From NCBI RefSeq assembly GCF_029223485.1, contig NZ_JARHTP010000021.1:142997-206996 (forward strand): a stretch of DNA of 64,000 nucleotides, given 5' to 3'. Origin of the DNA: Streptomyces coacervatus (GTDB lineage Bacteria; Actinomycetota; Actinomycetes; Streptomycetales; Streptomycetaceae). The position numbers and the translations under genes were made by a program. The notes under the pieces are model-generated. The model was given only the letters and a program-made list of their open reading frames with translations, searched no databases and had not been told where the DNA came from. Each line of letters opens with the position of its first letter. Position 1 is the stretch's first letter. Below are positions 57,369-64,000 of the stretch, one piece after another.

Positions 57369-58145
57369 TCAGTAGCCCCGCTGGCTCGCATAGAAGACCA
57401 GCCGGTACTTTCCGATCTGCACCTCGTCACCGTTGTTCAGAGCGACCTGGTCGATCCGCTCGCGGTTGACGTACGTGCCGTTCAGACTGCCCACGTCGGC
57501 CACCGTGAACGAGCCGTCCGCACCACGGCGGAACTCCACGTGCCGGCGCGAGACCGTCACGTCGTCCAGGAAGATGTCACTCTGCGGATGACGCCCGGCC
57601 GTGGTCAGGTCGCCGTCCAGAAGGAACCGGCTGCCCGAGTTCGGCCCGCGGCGCACCACCAGCAGCGCGGAGCCCAGCGGCAGCGCGTCGACGGCCGCCT
57701 GCGCCTCGGGGGAAAGCGCCGGCATCTGCGTCTGACCGGTGACCTCGGCGTCGTAGGCCTCGATGCCGGAAATCGAGATCGTGGACGTCGTCTCGGACGG
57801 CCGCTCGGGCGCGGCGCCGGCCCGCAGGGGCGCGCCGCAGTTGGAGCAGAAGCGGCTGTTCTCCGCGTTGCGGTTACCGCACCTCGTACACACCTGGGCC
57901 GACATTGGGGAAAACCCTCCACCCGTACTTGAGGTTGACGGTTGCCCGAAACCTATGCCGCCGGACTGCGCAGGGTCAACAGACGGCGCGCCCTGACCAC
58001 CGGGAATGTCACCACCCGGACCAGGGACCTGGTCCCGGAACAGCGGGCGCTGACCCTCTGCGTCGGGCTGTGCGCGATGACGAGCGGTCGCGTTGTCGCT
58101 ACCCTCTCGCGCGCTCTTGCCGAACAACTTCGCAAACAACTTCAC
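57369..58145 (-). CDS. GarA/OdhI-type FHA protein with zinc ribbon
   Basis: 258 aa. The start VKLFAKLFGKSAREG is at GTG 58145 with AAGGGGAA upstream. After a disordered stretch a zinc ribbon (CTRCGNRNAENSRFCSNCG, about residues 83-101) precedes ETTS, the phospho-threonine motif of GarA/OdhI. The FHA domain (LVVRRGPNSGSRFLLDG, AGRHPQSDIFLDDVTVSRRH, GSLNGTYVN) follows. In relatives, the unphosphorylated form inhibits 2-oxoglutarate dehydrogenase and steers nitrogen metabolism; Ser/Thr kinases control it. The zinc ribbon is an addition relative to mycobacterial GarA. Confidence 0.9.
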   Translation of the reverse strand: MKLFAKLFGKSAREGSDNATARHRAQPDAEGQRPLFRDQVPGPGGDIPGGQGAPSVDPAQSGGIGFGQPSTSSTGGGFSPMSAQVCTRCGNRNAENSRFCSNCGAPLRAGAAPERPSETTSTISISGIEAYDAEVTGQTQMPALSPEAQAAVDALPLGSALLVVRRGPNSGSRFLLDGDLTTAGRHPQSDIFLDDVTVSRRHVEFRRGADGSFTVADVGSLNGTYVNRERIDQVALNNGDEVQIGKYRLVFYASQRGY

Positions 58146-58335
58146 GGGCGATTCCCCTTGACCGAAACAGACCCGCCCGTGGGGCAGGACGAACCCTGAT
58201 TGCATACACCGGCCGACCCGGACATCCTCACAACGTCCGTATCCACCAGACAGTTTCCACCACGCACCACCCATTCGGTGCGCCGACCCCCCGCAACCTC
58301 ATGCCCTCGCCGGACGTCCCCCATGCACCCCCGGT

Positions 58336-59199
58336 TCACTGGGAGGACGACCGAGCGTAGTCAGGCCGCTTCGCCGCTCGCAAGGCGTCCACGATGATCT
58401 TGTTCGACCGCTCGACGGTAGCCGTGGCCTGCTCCTTCTCAAGAGTCTGCACCACGCCTCCAGGGATGTTGAGCGCCGGTTCGAGGTCCGCCGGCTTGCC
58501 GATGACCTTGAAACGAAAGGGGGCTTTGATCTTGTTCCCGTCGACGATCACGCTCTTGCCGGAGTCGGTGAGATAGGTGCCGGCGACGACCCGCACGCTG
58601 TTCACCTGGATCGCCTCCGCCCCGGCAGCACGCAGCTCCTGGATCGCGTCGAGCAGCATGTCCGCCTGGACCGTCCCCTTCGTGTCCTCGATGGTCATCG
58701 TGATGCCGGGCCCCTGCGCGGCCACCGTGCCCGCCAGAATGCCGAGTTGCTTCTCCTTCTCGACGGTCTGCTTGCGCGCCTCCTCGGCCTGGTCGGAGCT
58801 GTTCTCCAGCTCGTCGCGCTGCTTCTCCAGTCCCTGCTTCTCGTCCTCAAGACGCTGGGTACGGTCATCGAGTTCATCCAGGATGCGAACAAGATCTTCC
58901 TGACGCGCGCCGCGCAGCGCGCTGTCGCTGTTGCTGTTCGAGGCGACCTGGACGGCCAGACCGAAGCCGAGGCCGAACAGCAGCACGGCGACGATGAGTT
59001 GGGCGCGGGTCACTCGCGGCGGCCAGAGCCCCTTCACCAGCCGCTGCCGCCCGGTAAGAGAGGGCTGCTTGTCCTCCGCCGGGGCTTCCGCCACGTCGGA
59101 AGCCGTCGTAGCGATCTCTTCGTCGGAAGCCGTCGCGGGGACCTCTTCCGGAAGTTCCTTGCGCAGCCTGTTCTCCGGCGTCTCTTCCTTGTCGCTCAT
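58336..59199 (-). CDS. DUF881 membrane-anchored protein
   Basis: 287 aa. An acidic cytoplasmic head, one membrane helix (AQLIVAVLLFGLGFGLAVQV, about residues 70-90), a coiled coil (DELDDRTQRLEDEKQGLEKQ) and the DUF881 domain (GPGITMTIEDTKG, LRAAGAEAIQVNSVRVV). It is the second DUF881 gene in the cluster. ATG 59199 follows the small basic protein stop by 5 nt. The family lies near division genes in Gram-positive bacteria, but its job is unknown. Confidence 0.9.
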   Translation of the reverse strand: MSDKEETPENRLRKELPEEVPATASDEEIATTASDVAEAPAEDKQPSLTGRQRLVKGLWPPRVTRAQLIVAVLLFGLGFGLAVQVASNSNSDSALRGARQEDLVRILDELDDRTQRLEDEKQGLEKQRDELENSSDQAEEARKQTVEKEKQLGILAGTVAAQGPGITMTIEDTKGTVQADMLLDAIQELRAAGAEAIQVNSVRVVAGTYLTDSGKSVIVDGNKIKAPFRFKVIGKPADLEPALNIPGGVVQTLEKEQATATVERSNKIIVDALRAAKRPDYARSSSQ

Positions 59200-59204
59200 C
59201 GGCC

Positions 59205-59537
59205 TCACGCCCGGAACACGTGCCGACGGATCGCCGCGGCGTTCGAGAAGATCCGGATTCCGAGCACCACGACCACACCGGTGGACAGCTGGGCACCCAC
59301 GCCCAACTTGTCGCCCAGGAACACGATGAGCGCGGCCACAACCACATTGGACAGGAACGACACCACGAAGACCTTGTCGTCGAAGATCCCGTCGAGCATG
59401 GCCCGCAGACCACCGAAGACGGCGTCGAGCGCCGCGACGACGGCGATCGGCAGATAAGGCTCGACCACCGCCGGAACCTCAGGCCGGACCAACAGGCCGG
59501 CCACGACTCCCACGACGAGGCCCAGTACGGCGATCAC
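59205..59537 (-). CDS. Small basic protein (DUF1290, Sbp family)
   Basis: 110 aa, three membrane segments: MIAVLGLVVGVVAGLLV, LPIAVVAALDAVFGGLRA, and VVSFLSNVVVAALIVFLGD. This is the DUF1290 family, known as Sbp in Bacillus near division genes. GTG 59537 overlaps the stop of the preceding DUF881 gene (GTGA), and the next DUF881 gene starts 5 nt after its stop, so the three are one operon. Confidence 0.92.
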   Translation of the reverse strand: MIAVLGLVVGVVAGLLVRPEVPAVVEPYLPIAVVAALDAVFGGLRAMLDGIFDDKVFVVSFLSNVVVAALIVFLGDKLGVGAQLSTGVVVVLGIRIFSNAAAIRRHVFRA

Positions 59538-60439
59538 GATGTGCCCTTCTCAGTTTTCTCGGTCTTCGGCTGTGCTGTACGTACGATCACACTCGGTGCG
59601 GCCGGCAGCCGGAGGTCGCCCTCCACGGAGATGCTGGTCCGGATGCCGTAGTTCTCCTGCAGGGCATGCAGATACAGTCCGTCGGCGCTGTTCTGGAACC
59701 TGCTGCTCAGCTGTTTGCCGTTCCCCACGGCCAGCACCGTATAAGGGGGAACCAGTGGCTTGTTGTCGACCAGTATCGCGTCCCCCGCGGCCCTGATCGC
59801 CGAAAGAGCCGTCAGCCGCTGGCCATTGATGGAAACGGCCTCGGCCCCCGACTCCCACAGCCCGTTGACCACGCGCTGCATGTCGCGGTCCCGGACTCGG
59901 CCGGTGTCGGAGAAGTCCGAGGTCTCGCGCGGGTTGCCGTTGCCGCCGCTGGTGGCTTCCTTGGCGTCGTTCACGACCAGCTTCACGCCGGGACCGTGCA
60001 CTTCGACCGCGCCCGACAGGATGCCCACCAGCTCGCTCTGGTCCCCGCCGCCGCTCTTCTTCAAGGCCGCCCGCTGCCGCGCGCTCACATCGTCGCGCAG
60101 CTTGTCGACGGAGCCCTCCAGCTTGTCCGCCGTCGTGGTCTCCCGGTCGATGCGGGCGATCAGTTCCTCGCGCTCCTTGGCGACGACGGGAGCCGCCACG
60201 CGCGCCTGTGCCGCTCCCACGGTCACAACAAGAGCCGCCAGCACCAGCCCGGCGGCCAGGCCGAGCTTCGCCTGGAGGGTCTTCGGCAGGCCCCCGTTGC
60301 CCGCGGCCTTTTTCCTGGCGGCCGCCTCGGCGTAACCGTCGTCGAGGCTGTGGTCCATGACGTTGGTGAGCAGCGACATGGAAGCGTCCGGGCGCGAGGG
60401 GCGCGTAGGTGTGCTCCGAACGGGGGGCTGCTGCGGCAT
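59534..60439 (-). CDS. DUF881 membrane-anchored protein
   Basis: 301 aa. Head with SLLTNVMDHSLDDGYAEAAA, a membrane helix (LGLAAGLVLAALVVTVGAA), a coiled coil and the DUF881 domain (GPGVKLVVNDAKE, LWESGAEAVSINGQRLTALS). It is the first gene of the DUF881-sbp-DUF881 unit. The start is uncertain between 60448 and 60439; I prefer MPQQPPVRS at 60439. No clear ribosome site is visible. Confidence 0.88.
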   Translation of the reverse strand: MPQQPPVRSTPTRPSRPDASMSLLTNVMDHSLDDGYAEAAARKKAAGNGGLPKTLQAKLGLAAGLVLAALVVTVGAAQARVAAPVVAKEREELIARIDRETTTADKLEGSVDKLRDDVSARQRAALKKSGGGDQSELVGILSGAVEVHGPGVKLVVNDAKEATSGGNGNPRETSDFSDTGRVRDRDMQRVVNGLWESGAEAVSINGQRLTALSAIRAAGDAILVDNKPLVPPYTVLAVGNGKQLSSRFQNSADGLYLHALQENYGIRTSISVEGDLRLPAAPSVIVRTAQPKTEKTEKGTS

Positions 60440-60546
60440 GCCGCACATCGTCGCATGTCGCGACCACTACCTCCGAATGGCCCCACCGGCGTGCCGAACA
60501 GGCCCCCTGGGGGACACCTGTCCGGCACGCGCGCGTGCTGCGCTTT

Positions 60547-63042
60547 TCAGCGGCCGGCGCTGTCCACGACCGCCGACCACTCGTCGAGCAGGGCCTGGGC
60601 GGAGGCATCGTCCGGCCCTTCCGCCCACAGGTGGGTGACCGCCTCGGCCGGATCGGGCAGCACCATCACCCAGCGTCCGTCGGTCTCCACCACCCGCACA
60701 CCGTCAGTGGTGTCCACGAAGCGGTCTCCGGCCGCCTCGACCACGCGCCGCATCACAAGTCCCTTGACGGCCCAGGGAGTCGCAAGATCCCGCTTGAGGA
60801 CGTGCGCCCGCGGAATCCGGGCGTCGATCTGGCTGAGCGTGAGCTGTGTCCGCGCCACCAGCCCGATCAACCGTACGAAGGCCGCCGTACCGTCGAAGAC
60901 ACTGCTGAACTCCGGGATGATGAAGCCGGCCTTGCCGTCACCGCCGAAGATGGTCGAGTCGTCGCCTCCGACCCTGGTCAGGTCGTCGGGCGAGGTCGTC
61001 GTCCACTCCACCTGCGTCCCGTGGTACGCCGCCACCTGCTCGGCAATCCTCGTCGTGGTCACCGGCAGCGCCACCCGGCCACTGCGCCGCTCAGCGGCCA
61101 CCAGGTCGAGCATGACCAGCAACGCCCGGTCGTCCTCGACGATCCGCCCCTTCTCGTCGACCAGCGACAGCCGCTCGCCGACCGGGTCGAACCGCACCCC
61201 GAAGGCGGCCCGCGACGACGCCACGATCTCACCGAGCCGCACCAGCCCCGACCGCCGCACATCGGCGGACTCCGTGGGCCGCGATTCGTCGAGCCCGGGA
61301 TTGATGGTCAGCGAGTCCACTCCGAGCTTGCCGAGCAGACTGGGCAGGACAAGCCCTGCACTGCCGTTCGATGCATCCACGACGACCTTCAGCCCGGACT
61401 CGGCAATCCCGGTCGTGTCGACATTGCGCAGCAGCGACCCTGTGTACGAGTCGAAGACGCTGGCAGGAAAGTGCAGGTCTCCGATTTCACCGGGGAACGC
61501 ACGCCGGTACTCCTGCCGCGCGAACACCCGGTCCAGCTTTCGCTGGCTGCCCTGCGACAGATCGGCGCCGTTCCCGTCGAAGAACATGATGTCCACTGAG
61601 TCCGGCACCCCGGGCGTGGTCCGGATCATGATCCCGCCGGCGCTGCCCCGCGCGGTCTGCTGCCGGGCAACGGGCAGCGGTACGTTCTCCAAGTCCCGTA
61701 CGTCGATGGCGCTGGCCTGCAGTGCGGAGATGACCGCCCGCTTCAGCGCGCGGGCGCCACGGGAGTGGTCGCGAGCCGTGGTGACGGTGGAGCCCTTCTT
61801 CAGAGTCGTCGCGTAGGCACCGGCCAGGCGCACCGCGAGCTCGGGCGTGATCTCCACGTTCAGGATGCCGGACACCCCGCGAGCGCCGAACAGATGCGCC
61901 TGGCCCCTGGACTCCCAGATGACCGAGGTGTTGACGAAGGCACCGGCCTCGATGGTCTTGAACGGGTAGACCCGCACATTGCCCTGAACGATCGATTCTT
62001 CACCGATCAGACACTCGTCGCCGATGACCGCGCCGTCCTCGATCCGAGCAGCACGCATGATGTCGGTGTTCTTTCCGACGACGCAGCCACGCAGATTGCT
62101 GTGCTGCCCCACGTACACGTTGTCGTGGACAACGGCCTTGTGTAGAAACGCACCGCTCTTCACAACGACGTTCGAGCCAACGACGGTGTGCTCCCGAATT
62201 TCGGCACCGGCTTCGACCTTGGCGTAGTCGCCGATGTAGAGCGGGCCGCGCAGCACGGCGTCGGGATGCACCTCGGCACCCTCGGCCACCCACACACCCG
62301 GGGAGATCTCGAAGCCGTCGATCTCGACGTCGACCTTGCCCTCCAGGACGTCGGCCTGCGCCTTCACATAGCTCTCGTGCGTGCCAACGTCCTCCCAGTA
62401 CCCTTCCGCGACATAGCCGTAGATCGGCTTGCCTTCCTTCATCAGCTGCGGAAAGACATCCCCGGACCAGTCCACGGGCACATCGGGCTCGACATAGTCG
62501 AAGACTTCGGGCTCCATCACATAGATGCCCGTGTTCACGGTGTCGGAGAAGACCTGTCCCCAAGTGGGCTTCTCGAGGAAGCGCTCGACCTTTCCTTCTT
62601 CGTCGACGATCGTGATACCAAATTCCAGGGGATTCGGCACACGCGTCAGACAAACAGTGACGAGCGCACCCTTTTCCTTGTGGAAATTGATCAGCTCGGT
62701 GAGGTCGAAGTCGGTCAGGGCATCACCGGAGATGACAAGGAAAGCATCGTCCTTCAACGCCTCTTCGGCGTTCTTGACACTTCCTGCGGTACCGAGTGGC
62801 TTCTCCTCGTTGGCATAGGAGAGCTCCATTCCGAGCTCTTCGCCGTCACCGAAGTAGTTCTTGACCAATGAGGCCAGGAACTGGACAGTTACGACGGTCT
62901 CGTTCAGCCCATGCCTTTTGAGCAGCCGCAGCACATGCTCCATGATCGGGCGGTTGGCCACGGGCAGGAGCGGCTTGGGCATGCTTGAGGTCATGGGGCG
63001 AAGGCGTGTGCCTTCGCCTCCGGCCATCACGACGGCCTTCAT
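60547..63042 (-). CDS. Mannose-1-phosphate guanylyltransferase / phosphomannomutase-like fusion
   Basis: 831 aa. The nucleotidyltransferase domain starts AVVMAGGEGTRLRPMTSSMP (residues 3-22) with SGDALTDFDL and NTGIYVMEPEVF. A left-handed beta-helix (VWVAEGAEVHPDAVLRGPLY on, to about residue 380) is followed by a phosphohexomutase-like part. There ARDHSRGARALKRA holds the phosphoserine position, but the metal loop usually DGDGDR reads DGNGADL, so mutase activity is doubtful. It probably makes GDP-mannose or a related sugar nucleotide. It lies next to the DUF881 cluster and a PgsA-like gene, an order known in streptomycetes. Confidence 0.9.
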   Translation of the reverse strand: MKAVVMAGGEGTRLRPMTSSMPKPLLPVANRPIMEHVLRLLKRHGLNETVVTVQFLASLVKNYFGDGEELGMELSYANEEKPLGTAGSVKNAEEALKDDAFLVISGDALTDFDLTELINFHKEKGALVTVCLTRVPNPLEFGITIVDEEGKVERFLEKPTWGQVFSDTVNTGIYVMEPEVFDYVEPDVPVDWSGDVFPQLMKEGKPIYGYVAEGYWEDVGTHESYVKAQADVLEGKVDVEIDGFEISPGVWVAEGAEVHPDAVLRGPLYIGDYAKVEAGAEIREHTVVGSNVVVKSGAFLHKAVVHDNVYVGQHSNLRGCVVGKNTDIMRAARIEDGAVIGDECLIGEESIVQGNVRVYPFKTIEAGAFVNTSVIWESRGQAHLFGARGVSGILNVEITPELAVRLAGAYATTLKKGSTVTTARDHSRGARALKRAVISALQASAIDVRDLENVPLPVARQQTARGSAGGIMIRTTPGVPDSVDIMFFDGNGADLSQGSQRKLDRVFARQEYRRAFPGEIGDLHFPASVFDSYTGSLLRNVDTTGIAESGLKVVVDASNGSAGLVLPSLLGKLGVDSLTINPGLDESRPTESADVRRSGLVRLGEIVASSRAAFGVRFDPVGERLSLVDEKGRIVEDDRALLVMLDLVAAERRSGRVALPVTTTRIAEQVAAYHGTQVEWTTTSPDDLTRVGGDDSTIFGGDGKAGFIIPEFSSVFDGTAAFVRLIGLVARTQLTLSQIDARIPRAHVLKRDLATPWAVKGLVMRRVVEAAGDRFVDTTDGVRVVETDGRWVMVLPDPAEAVTHLWAEGPDDASAQALLDEWSAVVDSAGR

Positions 63043-63156
63043 GTCGGAAGCGTCCTCCTCAAAGAGACGACGGTCTAGCCGACTTCACCCGTCAGATTGT
63101 CCCGCACTTTTCCGCCGAGGGCCATCGAGCCGCTACGGCCGCAACAATCGGCGAGT

Positions 63157-63765
63157 TCAATCGGCCATGGCGTCCGCACGGACCAGGCGGCGGACTTGTA
63201 CCACGTAGAGGACTCCTGCCCACCAGTAGAGCGTTGTACCCCATCCAGCGAACGCCCATCCGAAAATAGCAGCGAGTGACGAGATCCATGTAGTTCCGTC
63301 ACTGAGCAGGAGCAACGGGAAGGCGTACATCAGGTTGAACGTGGCCGCCTTCCCCAGGAAGTTCACCTGCGGCGGCGGATAGCCGTGCCGCCGGAGGATG
63401 CCCACCATGATCAGCAGGACGAGCTCACGAGCCAGAAGTACAGCAGTCAACCAGATTGGCAGAATCTCGCGCCAGGTGAGGCCGACCAAGGTCGAGAGAA
63501 TGTAGAGCCGGTCTGCCGCGGGATCGAGCAGCCGGCCAAGGCTGCTGATCTGGTTCCAACGCCGCGCGAGCTTGCCGTCCAGGTAGTCACTGACTCCACT
63601 CAGAGCCAGCACCAGCAGCGCCCACCCGTCACTGTTCGGGCCCCCGAACTCAGGCCTGAGAATCAGCCACAGAAAGACCGGGACTCCGAGGAGACGCGCC
63701 ATGCTGAGGATGTTGGGGATGGTGAGGACCCGGTCTGTCTGGACGCGGGTCTCCTGGACCTCCAC
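63157..63765 (-). CDS. CDP-alcohol phosphatidyltransferase (PgsA-like)
   Basis: 202 aa, about six membrane segments. The family signature SDYLDGKLARRWNQISSLGR and LLDPAAD fits D-x2-DG-x2-AR-x8-G-x3-D-x3-D. It transfers a phosphatidyl group to an alcohol such as glycerol phosphate or inositol phosphate. GTG 63765 has GGAGG 7 nt upstream. In mycobacteria the gene at this position (pgsA2) is paired with the same cluster. Confidence 0.92.
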   Translation of the reverse strand: MEVQETRVQTDRVLTIPNILSMARLLGVPVFLWLILRPEFGGPNSDGWALLVLALSGVSDYLDGKLARRWNQISSLGRLLDPAADRLYILSTLVGLTWREILPIWLTAVLLARELVLLIMVGILRRHGYPPPQVNFLGKAATFNLMYAFPLLLLSDGTTWISSLAAIFGWAFAGWGTTLYWWAGVLYVVQVRRLVRADAMAD

Positions 63766-63821
63766 CCGGGAGCCTCCTGTGGGAAACGTGCCAACGATGC
63801 CCCCTGACCTTACCTCAACGC

Positions 63822-63864
63822 AAAAAAGCTCTGGCTCTTGGGCTGTTGCCCAAGAGCCAGAGCT
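63822..63864 (-). terminator. Terminator of the rRNA operon
   Basis: On the minus strand AGCTCTGGCTCTTGGGC pairs exactly with GCCCAAGAGCCAGAGCT around a 4-nt loop, followed by six T. It lies just after the 5S rRNA and ends the rrn operon. Confidence 0.95.
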
Positions 63865-63872
63865 CTAAAAGG

Positions 63873-63991
63873 AGTTCGGCGGCGTCCTACTCTCCCACAG
63901 GGTCCCCCCTGCAGTACCATCGGCGCTGTAAGGCTTAGCTTCCGGGTTCGGAATGTAACCGGGCGTTTCCCTCACGCTATAACCACCGAAA
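63873..63991 (-). rRNA. rrf: 5S ribosomal RNA
   Basis: About 119 nt on the minus strand, starting GTTTCGGTGGTTATAGCG, with CATTCCGAACCCGGAAGCTA and GCGCCGATGGTACTG, and ending GACGCCGCCGAAC, whose end pairs with the start. Sequence is typical of Streptomyces. The 16S and 23S genes must lie to the right of the window. End points are accurate to a few bases. Confidence 0.95.
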
Positions 63992-64000
63992 CACTATGAA

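Overview
The window is high-GC actinobacterial DNA that looks like a Streptomyces chromosome. Evidence: leaderless genes with a TAnnnT box 6-7 nt before the start codon, many GTG starts, GTGA/ATGA stop-start overlaps, a 25-aa bL37 ribosomal protein, a GarA-type FHA protein, and a 5S rRNA of streptomycete type at the right end. No phage, insertion sequence, CRISPR array or tRNA was seen.

Layout. (1) 1-10.8 kb: housekeeping and accessory genes (SRPBCC protein, PadR regulator, TPP enzyme with cyclase-family hydrolase, PhzF-like protein, CPBP protease, solute-binding/VWA fusion, GCS2-type ligase, two small conserved proteins). (2) 10.9-17.1 kb: a decaying xylan locus. An intact sugar ABC importer and GH10 xylanase lie between a LacI regulator reduced to fragments and a frameshifted, internally deleted GH43 gene; two CGAA-N3-TTCG operators remain. 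(3) 17.3-45.3 kb: a potassium-homeostasis island with a universal stress protein, kdp(27-aa peptide)FABC-ED, a KimA-like importer, a second KdpD, a DUF4118/GAF protein, an RCK ion-channel protein, an NhaP antiporter, a two-part membrane sensor-like protein, an orphan second KdpB, an APC transporter and two paralogous two-TM proteins. (4) 45.2-49.9 kb: a DUF1707 protein and a molybdate module (HTH-Mop regulator, modABC, di-Mop protein). (5) 49.9-64 kb: gcvP behind a glycine riboswitch, PRC-barrel protein, dinB, then the conserved actinobacterial cluster MerR / DUF151 nuclease / FtsR-type MerR / GarA-type FHA / DUF881 / small basic protein / DUF881 / sugar-nucleotide transferase / PgsA-like synthase, and the 3' end of an rRNA operon on the minus strand.

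The main discovery is in the potassium island. Upstream of almost every transcription unit there is an array of four six-base half-sites (CGTCAA, CGTAAG, CGTATG or complements such as TTGACG) at a fixed 11-21-11 bp spacing, so each array is exactly 49 bp. Seven arrays share this layout (one has a weak outer half-site); a two-half-site version lies before the KimA-like gene and a continuous 10/11-bp version lies just downstream of the orphan kdpB. Helically phased direct repeats are typical of OmpR-family response regulators. KdpE is the only such regulator in the window, so I infer that these are KdpE operators linking about twelve genes into one potassium regulon. In the two paralogous two-TM genes the last half-site lies 34-35 bp before the -10 box of a leaderless promoter.
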